Shown here: positions 13,401 to 24,049 of the stretch, one piece after another | Layout of the letters: each line of letters starts with the position of its first letter | Position numbering within the stretch: the first letter of the stretch is position 1 | Assembly: GCF_954871325.1 (NCBI RefSeq) | Contig: NC_088779.1 | Coordinates: forward strand, 18,726,846-18,790,845 | Source: Gordionus sp. m RMFG-2023 | Lineage: Eukaryota > Nematomorpha > Gordioida > Chordodea > Parachordodidae | Length of the DNA stretch: 64,000 nucleotides | Reading direction: 5' to 3' | Program-made: the position numbers and the translations under genes | Notes under the pieces: model-generated | Told to the model about the DNA's origin: nothing | Database searches by the model: none | The model's input: the letters and a program-made list of their open reading frames with translations, nothing else

Positions 13401-16400
13401 TAATTTTCTTATTCATTTGGTGCTTCTCCTCTTTGCAGGCTTATCAAGGAGGCCTTGAATTTTACCCCCTAATTTAATGGTAACCGCTTATTTCCATTTG
13501 TCTCTGATTTCTTTCATTGATTCTATTTCCTTGCCGTACTCAGGTTGCCACCCTGTTTTCAGCCATTTAAAGAGCTTCCTAATTCCCATCTTTCAATCTG
13601 CGTTAAGACAGTTTGTCTCATGATTTAATTAACCTTTAAATACTTCTAAAGGCAAAAAACATGACCTCGAATAGCTGTATGCGATTCAGAGTAGAGGAAT
13701 AAGTAGATGTTATGAACGACGAATTCCTAATTATCATTGGCCATAGGCTAGGTTGCCTTATTCATTCCTTTGGTACTTGTGCTGCCTGTAGCAAGCAAGT
13801 AGACACATTTGGTAGGGGATGTTTCTCTTTTCTTTAAGTCGGCCACCGCTTTTGCGGTACTACGATCTCAATAGTTTGATCGGTAAATCTTTGATTTCCG
13901 TCAGTTTTCCAATAGTTTGCTCTTAGGACTTTTAAATGACAATGGCAAGCGTCCTTATGTCATGTCTTTACCATTTTGCTGCTGCGGTAAACGATGTGTT
14001 CAATGCATTACCTCATTCCCATCTAATTGGAACTCCAAGAGGTCAGAAAAATATAGGTTTCTAAATTCCTTCATCCTTATTCCTATAAGTAATCCCGCTC
14101 CACAATCCCAAAATATCAATAAGGACTGGGGAAAAAACTATTCCCTTGTAAAATAAAAAATTCAATTCGAGATTCTAAGAAGGAATATTTTTTGAAATAC
14201 TTCCTTATCCCTCATAGCTTCCCCTTTCCCCATAATACATATTTCAATTTTTTAATCATGTTAACTCTTTTTTTATTAAAAAAAATATGCAATACCTATT
14301 TCTAAAGCTATTTTATAGCTAAAATTTCCGCATTTAATATAATATTTAACTAGTTATTGTTTTTTTTATACTAGACTTTATAATCTCATTAGTATAGCAA
14401 TAAATATTAACGATTTAAACATAATGCACAACATACATTTTAAAACCATTAGTTATACAGGAATATTTTTAATATTACGATATTGTTTTGAATTCAAATA
14501 TTTAACGGGAACTAATTGACAGAAATATTTTTATTATTGAATGGAATAGACAGCGAATTCAATTTTTTTTAGCCCGGTTTGCCCAAAATTTGTATTAATA
14601 TTTATTTTAGGCTCGGTCCTAAATTAATAATGGAAAAATATTAATTAATTTTTATAAAGTTAAATAAAATATAAATCACTAATAGCTTTGTCCTAATTCC
14701 AAATAAATATTAGTATCATTTATTTAAATAAATGAACCGACATTATATTTTTTGATTTTTTTAAAACCCGGACCTTGACCGAGTTTTAAAAAAGAAATAA
14801 TAGGTTTGAGTGCGACTTTGGGTCGACTTGCAGGGTTTTAGGATGAAGCGCTTAATTAATAGTAATTAAAACAAATGGGGGAAAAATAGATTATCCCTAA
14901 TATATTCTTAGCCTGCATAATTGTATAATATTATTAATAGTTTGGATATAGTTAATGGAGGTCTGCAAATGGCAACTTATTTTCGCCCGGACCTGTTTTT
15001 TTAAATATAAGGTCTCGCTTGAAATATATATAGTTTAACACCAAAATAAGCAACTATTTATAATATTGGGGAAACACTATATTATATAGATTTTCACTTC
15101 TATCAAATATCAGAATTCATCAGTAAAACCAAATGTAGGGATAGGAAATCGTATCTGTGAATGAGCAGGTCATAATTTAATAATTGAAATTATAAAATAT
15201 TTTATTTTAACAAAATTAGGCCTTGGAACTAAGCGGGCTGGGCATCTCCACTTTTTGCCCACCCAGCCTATTAATTTCTTTGCCCGTCCCAAATTTCTAT
15301 TATTTTACAACTTAATATTTTTTTATATTATTAGAAAATGTATTCGATACTTGTTTTTAATTTTAAAATCATTTATATTAATCATTCATAAATAATATTC
15401 GAAAAAAGGTGCGGATATTGAAAATTTAGTTAACCAAGCAGCCCTAAGAGCAGCAAAAGACAGTTTGCCCAACGTTAATATGCGTTATTTGGAAAATGCT
15501 AGAGACAAAATTTTAATGGGTATTAACGCTTTTGATTATTTCATTTATAAAATTATTAGTATATTTATATAAAAATTTGTTTTCCGTTAAAACGATAAAT
15601 AATTAAATATTTTTTTCACATAAGGACCCGAAAAAAAGTCAAGAATACCGGACAAAGAGAGCAACCGAATAACAGCTTATCACGAAGCTGGACATACATT
15701 GGTATCTTACTTTACTAAGGATTCATTGCCATTACACAAAGTCACTATTATCCCTAGAGGATTCTCCTTAGGACACGTATTTATTTATTTATAGATAATA
15801 TATTTCATAAAGATAGATCAAACATGTTTATTTTTAGAACAATAAATGGTAAATTTGATTTTCACTCATATTTATTTGATTGAATGATTTTTACTTTAAG
15901 TAAACTAATAGGTAATTTTTATAGACAGCTTCTCTTCCCGATAAAGAAATGTATTATCAAACCAAAGCACAAATTTTGGCAGCATTAGACGCTATCCTGG
16001 CTGGAAGAGCTGCTGAGGAATTGATATTTGGCTCAGAGAAAATTACATCTGGTATAAAAAGATATTATAGTTTTTTTTATTATAACAAAGACCTGCATGC
16101 CCGGCTTGGGTGAAATAAACAAATAAAAATCTCTAAATAGATCTGGGGGAGTTAGAAAATAATGTGTAAAAAATTATGTTTTACCAAATATGTTCATACC
16201 TGACAATAACATTTTTTAAAGCTGTTTCGATCCACAAATTTTTGACCGATCCGATAGATTAAGTTTTTAACACCTATCTTTGAACCAATATCATAAAAAT
16301 ATCAATATATTTTCCATCAAAAAAGTCAACTAACTTTTCACGAGTGATTAAGTGTATACTTTTTTTTTATATTCTCTATAAGTAAATCATCTAATTTAAA

Positions 16401-19223
16401 ATTGGGAAATGTTTATAACTGAATCTGAATGTGACTCATTAGATACTTTTAAATCTTTTTATAATTTTTAACTACATCTTAAAATATTAGATTTTTTAAA
16501 ACATTACAAAAAGTTGAATTTTTGTTATTTTTTTTTATTATTAAATTATTTATAAAATTAAAATATATATATAAGTTTATACAATCATAAAATAACCAAA
16601 AACTATGAAAATATCGGATCGGTTTTTTCATAAATTCGGCCCCGATCCGATATTTAATATTGGCACCACCCTAGAATTTAGTTTTTACACATTCAGTTCA
16701 GTAGGAAAAGCAAACCGATATCATCCACTGCCTATTTCTTGAATAAAACATTAAATTGATTTGCATATTATAATATTAAAACATTAAATTAGCTGATATG
16801 CTATAATATTAAAATATTAATTTGGTTTAATGTTATAATATTAAATATTCATAATTCATGTCTAAGATCCTATGCTTCATTAATTTTATAAAATATTATG
16901 GGTTTTATTCTTATATAAGCTTTAAACAATTATGAAATAGTTTTTATTCATTACAAACTGCATCTACATTTATTATTCTGGATATTTTATTTTTAAAACT
17001 GTTATTTTATATTTCCACCGTTCTAAATTTTTTTTAGGTGCATCAGATGATTTAAAGAAAGCTACAGAAATCACAACCGAACTCGTTAAATCCTGGGGCA
17101 TGTCTGATAAAGTATTTCGATATTTATATGATATCTAAAATTTTTTTAGTAACACTTAAATACAAATACAATCTCTTTCATATAAACTATTGGTTTGTAT
17201 TTAAAACAGGTAAGAAGAACCAAACGTTGGGCAAGAAATTCACCTTTTTCCCCTCATATTAAATTTAGAAGAAATATATAAAATAAATACTTGAGCATTG
17301 ACTAATTCTTTTTAAATTTAAGTTTTGTCAAATCTTCTTATTTTATTAAATGTTAAGGTTTCAGTTCAGGTTGAACTGTCAAGAGATAAAAAGTTTTACC
17401 TAAAATTGTTGAATCATCTAAGTAAACTAGATTTCCAGTTATTCCTCTGCCTCATAAAGAAGATGCAGCAAACTCATAACTAATTGAAAATATAAACATC
17501 ATCCAAACCATCTCCATTTCTTTAGGGCCGAATCGATATTGTCAAAATTGGCACGAGATTGGCTGATAATTTTTTTATGCATATGTATCTTTAGCCATAT
17601 AGCATCACAACTTAAATTGCTCATATAAGCTTTTGCGAGTATCATCAGGCCATGATAGCAAAATTATTAGTGGTTTATAAACCATTAAAAACAATCATTC
17701 TCTCGAATATTGTTTATCTCTTTTTCATGATTACCTCTAAGACTCTAACCTACCACCTATATTATAATTTGAATTAGCCTTTTCATACATTCTCTTTTTT
17801 GAATTGTTGATTTGGTTAGAGCTGAAAAAAAATTCCTTAATGGGCCCTTCTATCAAAGATTGTTTAAAATGGTTCCAGAGAATTATTTGCTTGCATGACA
17901 TCTAATACTCGGTTCACACAAAAATCACAATATCAAATTTGATTTTTTATATTATTTTTAATTTATAAATGATTATATTTATTTAATTTAAAAAAAAATT
18001 TCGTTCAATGAATATTTTTATTGTTTTTTATTTAATATTAACAAGGTGGTCATTAAACCGATTGAAATATTTTATTGGGTCCAATTGTTTATAATTATTA
18101 AATTTTGAAGTATAATTTTAAAAAATTTAATTTCAGTATCGCATTATGTTAAAACAAAACAGTGGCCCAATCTTTGGCTAACTATCATTCTCTTCAGGCC
18201 CATTCATACCGGGTTAATGAGTAATCGATTTAAAATTTTACATTTGTTATGATCTCAGATACGCTAAAATAAATTATCCTGTTTTCCTAAGCATCTTATA
18301 GATTCTTTTTTCTAAAAATAAGTGAATTGTAAGTAGGGCCGAAATCTGTCAGACTATGAAAAAATTTTCTAGTCGGGCTGATTTAATTTTTTTTATCCTA
18401 AACTACTACTGACGGTTCGAATTTCAGAATTTTATTATTCAACTCTACTATATAATTAATATTCATTTTAATCTAATTCTTATGTAATTAAATTATATCT
18501 TTTTTATAGTTTTAGTTTTTTCCCCATTGCAATTGAATTCTATATATATTTTAAAAAATATATAAAGGTGGGTCTTAGAGTTTTTAAGGATAACTCCAAT
18601 GCGTTTGTTAATGTTAGTGAACTAGGAGAAACTATGACAGAATCAATTGATGCCGAAATTAACCGTTTATTAAATGTAATTTTTAATGATTTTTCTAAAT
18701 TATAAGCTTTAAATAGTTGAATTTAAAAGATTTTAAAAAATAAAATTATTTCTTATTAATTTTTAAGTAAATAATTCATATTAAAAAGACATGATCGAGC
18801 ATAATATAAAAGGGTATTTTTATTTTAAAACAGCTCATATAATCAATTTTTCATAGCTAATAAATAATATCAAATTTTTATTGATTAAGACAATATTTTT
18901 CACTTTGTCTAAACTAGTCGTTTATAGTAAACGTTATGATTGTTAAATGATGCGATAATCAGTTATACAATAACATAGTATTATTTATTTGATAATCCAA
19001 GTATCTTGAAGCGATTTCGCGCTATTTTCGCAAATACAATTTAATCTATTGTTAAATGAATACATTCTATACATAGGAATCTTATGAAAGAGCAAAAAGT
19101 CTTCTGAAAAATCATACTAAAGAACATCATTTATTGGCACAGGCATTGTTAAAATATGAGACCCTAAATGCTGATGATATCAAAAATGTTATAGAAGGCA
19201 AAACTCTTATCAAAAACATTTGA
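7312..19223 (+). CDS. YME1L1: ATP-dependent zinc metalloprotease YME1L, 3' part, nine exons
   Basis: YME1L is the i-AAA protease of the mitochondrial inner membrane; its catalytic side faces the intermembrane space, where it degrades misfolded or short-lived proteins. Exons: 7312-7444, 12019-12081, 12710-12867, 15409-15519, 15625-15776, 15925-16051, 17038-17111, 18568-18675, 19077-19223. All have GT-AG borders and matching phases, giving about 357 codons to TGA. Visible in order: Walker B with FIDEID, HPYANQT, LGATNR (second region of homology), LIRPGRFD (arginine finger), [12 protein letters not shown], the zinc site HEAGH, and the glutamate-bearing AEELIFG block. The N-terminal targeting region, membrane segment and Walker A exon are missing and must lie left of the window or beyond the MULE. 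HPYANQT and LIRPGRFD favour an animal YME1L over fungal Yme1 or bacterial FtsH. No frame break was seen, so the gene looks functional. Introns range from 105 bp to 4.6 kb; the long ones hold transposons. Confidence 0.93.
7445..8700. other. YME1L intron 1, left part
   Basis: A+T-rich intron without recognisable exons. A small GC-richer patch with inverted ATTCGTA-type words lies near 8150-8260. No coding feature is supported. Confidence 0.5.
8870..9250 (-). pseudogene. Helitron PIF1-like helicase fragment, rearranged
   Basis: From 9250 leftward the minus strand reads [20 protein letters not shown], then [14 protein letters not shown], which is the start of the Helitron helicase with its Walker A motif. 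After a frameshift near 9150 it continues as [20 protein letters not shown] in another frame, the motif Ia region. A second copy of [16 protein letters not shown] then appears at about 8870-8945, so the fragment is internally duplicated as well as shifted. It is not functional. Confidence 0.75.
10153..10219 (+). other. tRNA-like module at the Helitron 5' end (intron 1 copy)
   Basis: GGTGGCTGAGTGG resembles an A box and D arm, and GGATTCGAATCC a B box and T arm. Between them CGTTT/AAACG forms a perfect 5-bp stem around a 7-base loop. The acceptor stem does not close convincingly and the loop lacks U33, so I call it tRNA-derived, not a tRNA gene. Confidence 0.55.
10425..12018. other. YME1L intron 1, right part
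   Basis: A+T-rich with no supported exon. Short open frames such as 10458-10649 lack any family signature and are made of A+T-rich codons. ATTCGAATAA-like words recur at 10970-11060. Confidence 0.5.
12019..12081 (+). CDS. YME1L1: YME1L exon: second region of homology, start
   Basis: This 63-base exon completes the split glycine and reads [26 protein letters not shown] carries the sensor-1 asparagine of AAA ATPases. It ends AA|GT, so the next exon must supply one base of a lysine codon. Confidence 0.92.
12621..12683 (+). pseudogene. Partial duplicate of the following YME1L exon, inside intron 2
   Basis: About 62 bases match 12728-12790 of the real exon (GTTCATATATTAAGCCCTGA against GTTCATATATCAAGCCCTGA), with several changes and a small deletion near its start. 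It lacks the LIRPG part and matching splice sites, and lies only about 27 bases before the genuine acceptor. It looks like a short tandem duplication that was not kept as coding sequence. Confidence 0.8.
12710..12867 (+). CDS. YME1L1: YME1L exon: arginine finger LIRPGRFD
   Basis: The acceptor AG at 12708-12709 adds A to the preceding AA, restoring [12 protein letters not shown] without gain or loss. The arginines of this block act across subunits of the AAA hexamer. It continues [20 protein letters not shown] and ends GTTGYTG, with donor GT at 12868. Confidence 0.92.
13430..14060 (+). pseudogene. Decayed retroelement polymerase C-terminal region
   Basis: This stretch of intron 3 is clearly richer in G+C than its surroundings. 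In changing frames it shows fragments such as [19 protein letters not shown] and [12 protein letters not shown]. They resemble the C-terminal region of some invertebrate retroelement polymerases, with a Cys-rich patch (CxxC...VD) followed by a G(K/R)RPDG block. It is a fossil broken in several places and old by its divergence. Family is uncertain: a LINE-like element with an endonuclease-like C-terminus is my first guess. Confidence 0.45.
14061..15408. other. YME1L intron 3, right part
   Basis: No exon is supported. 14560-14850 and 15220-15290 carry scattered GC-rich words (AGCCCGGTTTGCCC, AAGCGGGCTGGGC) of the kind found at the ends of small palindromic elements elsewhere in the window. Confidence 0.45.
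15409..15519 (+). CDS. YME1L1: YME1L exon: [12 protein letters not shown] helical domain
   Basis: It completes the split glycine of [11 protein letters not shown] and encodes the C-terminal helical bundle of the AAA module. It ends ARDKILMG with donor GT at 15520. The following intron is only 105 bp. Confidence 0.93.
15625..15776 (+). CDS. YME1L1: YME1L exon: zinc-protease motif HEAGH
   Basis: It reads [15 protein letters not shown] and then [19 protein letters not shown] is the HExxH metal site: two histidines bind zinc and the glutamate is the catalytic base. Its end ([10 protein letters not shown]) falls on a codon border, with donor GT at 15777. Confidence 0.95.
15925..16051 (+). CDS. 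YME1L1: YME1L exon: AEELIFG block
   Basis: It starts [11 protein letters not shown] and contains [18 protein letters not shown]. In this family the downstream acidic residue of this region is involved in the third zinc ligand. Acceptor ATAG at 15921-15924; it ends one base into a glycine codon. Confidence 0.93.
16052..17037. other. YME1L intron 6 with a small palindromic element
   Basis: At 16610-16675 the sequence AATATCGGATCGG pairs with CCGATCCGATATT, and the outer end reads (minus strand) AGGGTGGTGCCAATATTAAA. The same end (AGGGCTGTGCCGATGTTAAA) occurs at 39955, so this is a member of a short non-autonomous family. Confidence 0.5.
17038..17111 (+). CDS. YME1L1: YME1L exon: GASDDL helix
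   Basis: It completes [19 protein letters not shown] and ends WGMSDK. The DDLKKAT stretch corresponds to the conserved (N/D)D(L/F)xxAT of FtsH-like proteases. The donor GTATTT follows directly. Confidence 0.92.
17112..18567. other. YME1L intron 7
   Basis: 1.46 kb of A+T-rich intron sequence in which I see no gene, tandem repeat or transposon end that I can support. Confidence 0.5.
18568..18675 (+). CDS. YME1L1: YME1L exon: VGLRVF to INRLLN
   Basis: Thirty-six whole codons continue [12 protein letters not shown] and end [10 protein letters not shown], the start of the last protease-domain helices. Phase 0 on both sides. Confidence 0.9.
19077..19223 (+). CDS. YME1L1: YME1L last exon with stop
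   Basis: It encodes [20 protein letters not shown] and then [19 protein letters not shown], the usual C-terminus of YME1L, ending in TGA at 19221-19223. I saw no clear AATAAA close downstream, so the 3' end of the mRNA is not placed. Confidence 0.92.
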   Translation, partial: ESYERAKSLLKNHTKEHHLLAQALLKYETLNADDIKNVIEGKTLIKNI

Positions 19224-21938
19224 TTACGAATTCTAATTTGTATATTTTTATTATGAATCTTATGATTGAAATTTTATATATTAAAAATTGTATTATCTCA
19301 CCATAGATTTGTAATATTCTAGCAAATGGAAAAGGCTTTTATATAGGACGCTGATTTTACCCAAAAAGCTTTAAAAAAATAATGGTAAATAAATATTTTT
19401 TATATTAACTTGTTTAATTCATAAAATTGCGAAGGGTGGACATTGTATAAAATAATATTACTTGCTGGCTGCAAGCTTATTTTAGAACATTTTTTTTAGT
19501 TTTAATTATTTTCTTTATCGTGAGAGGTCAGTTTGATATGATGATCTAACATTAGATTATTTAAGCTAATATTAATTTATTACACCAAAATTTAAAAATA
19601 ATATAACATTTTTTTAAGGTATAGCGATTTAGCATAGGAAGCAGAACTAAATAATCTTTATCCTAGCAATGGTGAAAAACATAATTATATTGTAAAAAAC
19701 AGCTTCTTTCACCCATGAAAAGTTTATCATATAAATATCAGTTTTTCTCGAGTTCAATTTACTACTTTTATCAGAATAATTTAGCAGCGAAATTTTCATA
19801 GCAAAAAAGTATCCATTTATATTTGAGGCATTTTATTTGTTGCTCTTAATACCATAATAATGTGGAATCACCTCGTTCACCCACTATGAATTATCTTAGA
19901 TGACGGTTTGTTACTAAGCTTCATGCTATAGAAGAAAAATAAGGATAAGATATTGTACTTAAGTGCAGAAATATATTCAGAATTTGATGCAATGCCTGCT
20001 TATGAAATCATTTATATAGAAAGTTTTATTATGCAATCAAATAATGGCTAGCCATAATTAATTTACTTATTACATTTTATTTAATTTCACTAAATTGGAT
20101 AGCCACTTGTCAATAAATTTCGACTTTCATCACATCTTTTTGCAATACCTATTGACTACTGACGTAGAAAAAAAACATTAAAAAAAATTGTTTTTATACA
20201 TGAAAAAACGGCAAAATAAATAAAACATACATTTTAACGTAATTTTGTAACCCTAAAATAAATTTATAAAATAATTTCTTTACAAAACAATTTAATTTTA
20301 TCATCATATCTACTTTAAAAACATTTAATAATATAAAACTTGATAAAAATCATGCATAATAATAAATAAATCTTATAAAATATTATGCCAACTATTTTTT
20401 AGTTACCAAAAAGGAGCTATAATTATATTTGAACATATTAATTTGCATTTTTTGCCCTACAAAAAGAAATTCTTTTGGGTCTTGATTTTTGAGCATAAAT
20501 GTTTTGAAAATTTGTATATTAAGAGAAAATGTCAGTTTTTTTATTATAAGATTGGCGTGAACGTGTTTTTTCCTTTTTTAGCTGTTAGTAAAGAAATCGA
20601 ATTCATTTGCAATAAAATATTAATGAGTAATATTCTCTATAAATATTGTAGTAGTAATAAAAAATTGATATAAAACAGAAATTTATTACTATTCCTGATA
20701 ATATTGATCCATATATTATTAAAATATTTCCAAATTATCAGAGATCCGTGTACTCGAGCCGGGTGGTAAATTTAAAAATAAATAAACCGATGCCGACCCT
20801 AAAAATTTGTTTTTTAAATATCTGTGTTAAGCCTAAAAAATTTTGCTTAAATTCATTCACTTATGAAAATGTTTGCCAAAAATATGATTACCAATAAAGA
20901 TAAATATATATTGAATTAAAATAAAATAATATTTTATTATCTCTCCTTTTTTAGTTATTAAATGAAAAATAATCAATCATTTTAGAATAAAGGAAATAAT
21001 TTGAAAAGTTAATATATATGGATTTTGTATTCGATGAAAAATAAATTTTTGTCATTTCTGGGTAATTTTTATTTTAAAAAGGTTGAAAATTTTTTCCAAA
21101 AAAGGTTTACTAAAAAAAAGAGATAATGATAATTATCAATACTGTAAAGTAACCACGTTTCCTTTTTTGAAGAATAGAAACGCCATTCATTACCTTCTTC
21201 TAAAGGTGACGATAACGCGTTTCATTTTTGAGTAACGGTAAAAAAATTTCTTAAAAAATATCAAAAAAGAAAAACATATTTTATTGTACTATAAAATTGC
21301 TTTTATTTATTTTTTAATATAAATAATTCAAGCCGAGTTTTTAATTCACCACCATTCTTTCATTTTTATTTTAAATTTTTGTTAAATTTTCAATCGAATG
21401 TTAATTTAATTAATATTCAATCAAAATTCAAAGTATATGTTAATAATAATATTATTCTATTATACAATTTATTTTAAGAATATTATGTCCATAACTTACT
21501 AGAAGTCTGCAATGGGCGGGTTTTTAGCCAAAAAGCCCGCACACTCGTTTTAGAATTAACCCTCCCTCCCTTTTATTTATAATTATTTGAAAGAAATTTA
21601 TCCGCCCGCTCATTTATCTATAAATTTTGTTTAATCCGCCCGCTAGCCTAATGTTCAAAAATTATTTTAATGGCTGGTTTGGTTCTTTATTTATTTTAAT
21701 GTATTTTTAATTAAACATATTTAATATGCAATATTATGAAATGAAACTAGCAATAAATTAAGTCTGTTCTGCTAATTTCGTCTGAAAAATATCAAACCCA
21801 TTACTTTAAATTTTTTTTAACCCTTTCAATGTTAAAAATATTTTAAAAAACCTGTCCACACCCATTCAAAGCTAGTACTTCTTCAAATGAATATAATTTA
21901 ACCCTTATCTGGCCTCAATTTGAAACATATTTTCACCA
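19224..21938. other. Intergenic A+T-rich region downstream of YME1L
   Basis: It contains the YME1L 3' UTR and then anonymous sequence. 21160-21240 carries GTAACCACGTTTCC and ACGCGTTTC words like the subterminal repeats of hAT elements (compare 61430-61560). 21510-21660 has GGGCGGG/CCGCCCGC inverted words of a decayed small element. The short frame at 20443-20673 has no recognisable domain. Confidence 0.45.
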
Positions 21939-22049
21939 ATGAAGAAAATTAAGGGTACAAAGTTTACACTTTGTAAATGTAAATTTTGCCCCAACTCAAA
22001 TATTTTAACCTCAATTTCCAGCAGTTCAAACTTAAAAAAGCATGTGAAG
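21939..22049 (+). CDS. BED-type zinc-finger exon of a hAT transposon
   Basis: ATG at 21939 opens MKKIKGTKFTLCKCKFCPNS, followed by SSSSNLKKHVK, and a GT donor follows AAG at 22049. CxxC plus a downstream NLxxH is the pattern of BED fingers, the DNA-binding module at the start of hAT transposases. Only one histidine is inside the exon; the second would come from the next exon. No continuing exon was securely found, though 22437-22637 is open. Confidence 0.5.
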
Positions 22050-22436
22050 GTAAAAAGATGAATTAATATATTATTATTTTAAACATTACTTTAATAATAG
22101 AATACTAAATCGTGGGTATATAAAATAACTATTTAAAAGAATAATTCTTTCATAATATTTTGAAAATATAATCATTAAATTAAAATATAAGCAATTAAAT
22201 TATGCTATAGTATAGGGTTGGGAACCAACATTAAAACTCCGAGATTAACAAAATATTGGCATTATTTCTAAATATTATATTCAGTTTAAACAATATCTTA
22301 TATTTCTTGTGTTAGTATTTCTACTGGTTTAACTTCAAATTGTTAATAAATTTAAAGAATAAAATATAAAAAACTTTGTTTAAATAAATATATATATGGA
22401 ATAAAACTGAGCAATATTGTTTTAGAACCTAGATTT

Positions 22437-22637
22437 TTTTGTTGATTCCTTTTTAAATGATAATTCTGAAAAAGAAAAATATTTAAAAATTATTTTTGGC
22501 AATCATAATTTCAATTTTAATGTTTTCCTTGAGAATAAGCTTAGTGAAGGATTAAAAGCTGCAATTAAATTTTTAAAACTTTTATCTTCAATTATTGAAA
22601 AAGCTAAGTTATTTTTAATAAAATTCAGGAATTAATA
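22437..22637 (+). other. Open, unrecognised coding-like stretch
   Basis: About 66 codons are open without a starting ATG, reading FVDSFLNDNSEKEKYLKIIF, then SEGLKAAIKFLKLLSSIIEK, and stopping at TAA. A preceding AG could be an acceptor. It lies 400 bases after the BED exon and could be part of the same element, but I recognise no family. Confidence 0.25.
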
Positions 22638-22987
22638 ATATTTTAATTAAATTATAGACTGTATCCTCAAAAATGAAAGATTTTTAAAAAATTGAAACCA
22701 ATCAAAACATACTCATTGTGATGCAGAATTTACATAGAAGATAAAAATAGCACAATAAGTTGTTGATAAATTAGTTTCAATTGTAAAAAGCACTGCATTT
22801 ATTAATATTCAAAAAATTGCAGCCAACTAAAAATGTTATGACTAGGCTTACCCTTGTATTAAAAATTAACAAAGCATATGACACCATGGCTAAAAAATTA
22901 ATGTATTTATTGTGTATCCCAAAAAAAATTGTCTGTACAACTATGAATTATTTCTTAGATTATCATCTGTATATAAAATCTAGATTG

Positions 22988-23130
22988 CAAAGTTGTTAAA
23001 AGATACTTTTAAATGGATCAAGATACAGATACATCGTCTAAAAATTTATCTAGATACAGATACAGCTTCTAAAACGTTATCTTGATACAGATACAATTTA
23101 AAATGTATCTATGTACAGATACATTTTTTA
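22988..23130 (+). mobile_element. Left end of a GATAC-type hAT element
   Basis: The terminus CAAAGTTGTTAAAAGATAC is followed by repeated AGATACAGATAC words. It matches, inverted, the isolated right end at 39040-39176. No matching right end lies nearby. Confidence 0.5.
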
Positions 23131-23347
23131 TTATACTCTTAGATAAGGTTTGAATAAACCTAAATTAGGATTCTATTATAAAAATTCATGAAATGATCTA
23201 AAAAATTTATTGACTCGACACATATATCAAAATATAACTAAAATAATAATTTTTAGATATTAATATAATATATGATTAATATAAATAATTATTATATATC
23301 ATTAATAAAATAATATAATATATGATTAAATAATTATTAGATTTCAG

Positions 23348-23520
23348 CAGAGTTGTTAAAGGATCTAGATACAAGTATCTAGATATAAAAATGTGGTATC
23401 TGTATCTAGATAGATTTTTGATTAAAATATCTGTATGATTAAAATATCTGTATCTAGATATTATTTTAGACCATGTATCTGTATCTAGATCCATTTAAAA
23501 AGTATCATTTAACAACTCTG
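23348..23520. mobile_element. 173-bp hAT MITE
   Basis: It starts CAGAGTTGTTAAAG and ends with the complement TTTAACAACTCTG. It is flanked by 8-bp direct repeats GATTTCAG (23340-23347) and AATTTCAG (23521-23528), 7 of 8 matching. Inside are paired GTATCTGTATCTAGAT words. The TIR and the 8-bp duplication identify a non-autonomous hAT element. Confidence 0.8.
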
Positions 23521-23552
23521 AATTTCAGTAACAACCACTGTCTGTCGGCAAA

Positions 23553-23760
23553 TTATGTTTTTAATGTTTTGATCATTTTTATAAATGAAGGATTTTCAAC
23601 AATTGAAAATAGCTGAATGCTATCTATAATAAAATCAGTTATTAAATCATCTAAAGTGGTTTGGGTTAAAGTCTGAGGTCTCTTGGAAAAAAAATCAATA
23701 GACGATGAGCCTAGTCCAATATTTTCTTTAATAGATTTTTTCACCTTCCCCTTTTTTATT
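23553..23760 (-). pseudogene. hAT transposase fragment (ITDFIIDSIQLFSIVENPSF)
   Basis: The minus strand reads KKGKVKKSIKENIGLGSSSI and then DDLITDFIIDSIQLFSIVEN, PSFIKMIKTL. This is the block just after the BED finger in hAT transposases, where the consensus is a hydrophobic helix ending (F/Y)SIVExxxF. Only about 70 residues remain before a stop. It lies 30 bases from the MITE at 23348-23520. Confidence 0.75.
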
Positions 23761-24049
23761 TGGATTAAGAATGTTTGATGTTTTCTCTTAAAATTAAAAT
23801 TGTAAACATTTATTTAGTATCTATACCTTAAATGTTTTACAATGTTGCAAGTTGAGGTAATGCTAACTAACATTTGCATATTTTTTGGTAGACATGGCAA
23901 ACATTTTACTAACAAAAATTTGTTTTCTTTATTTTGAGATATTATTTTAAAATATGGTCTATAAATTGGCCATGGAAGAATGTCGTCATTTTCGTCATTA
24001 ATAATATTAATCTTAAAAATTAATATAATAGAATAAAATAAAATACCAA

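Noticed and set aside
20443-20673. 76-codon + strand frame
   Set aside because: Aromatic- and Lys-rich A+T translation without splice or domain support. Similar judgement for 10458-10649, 22817-22999 and 23276-23494.
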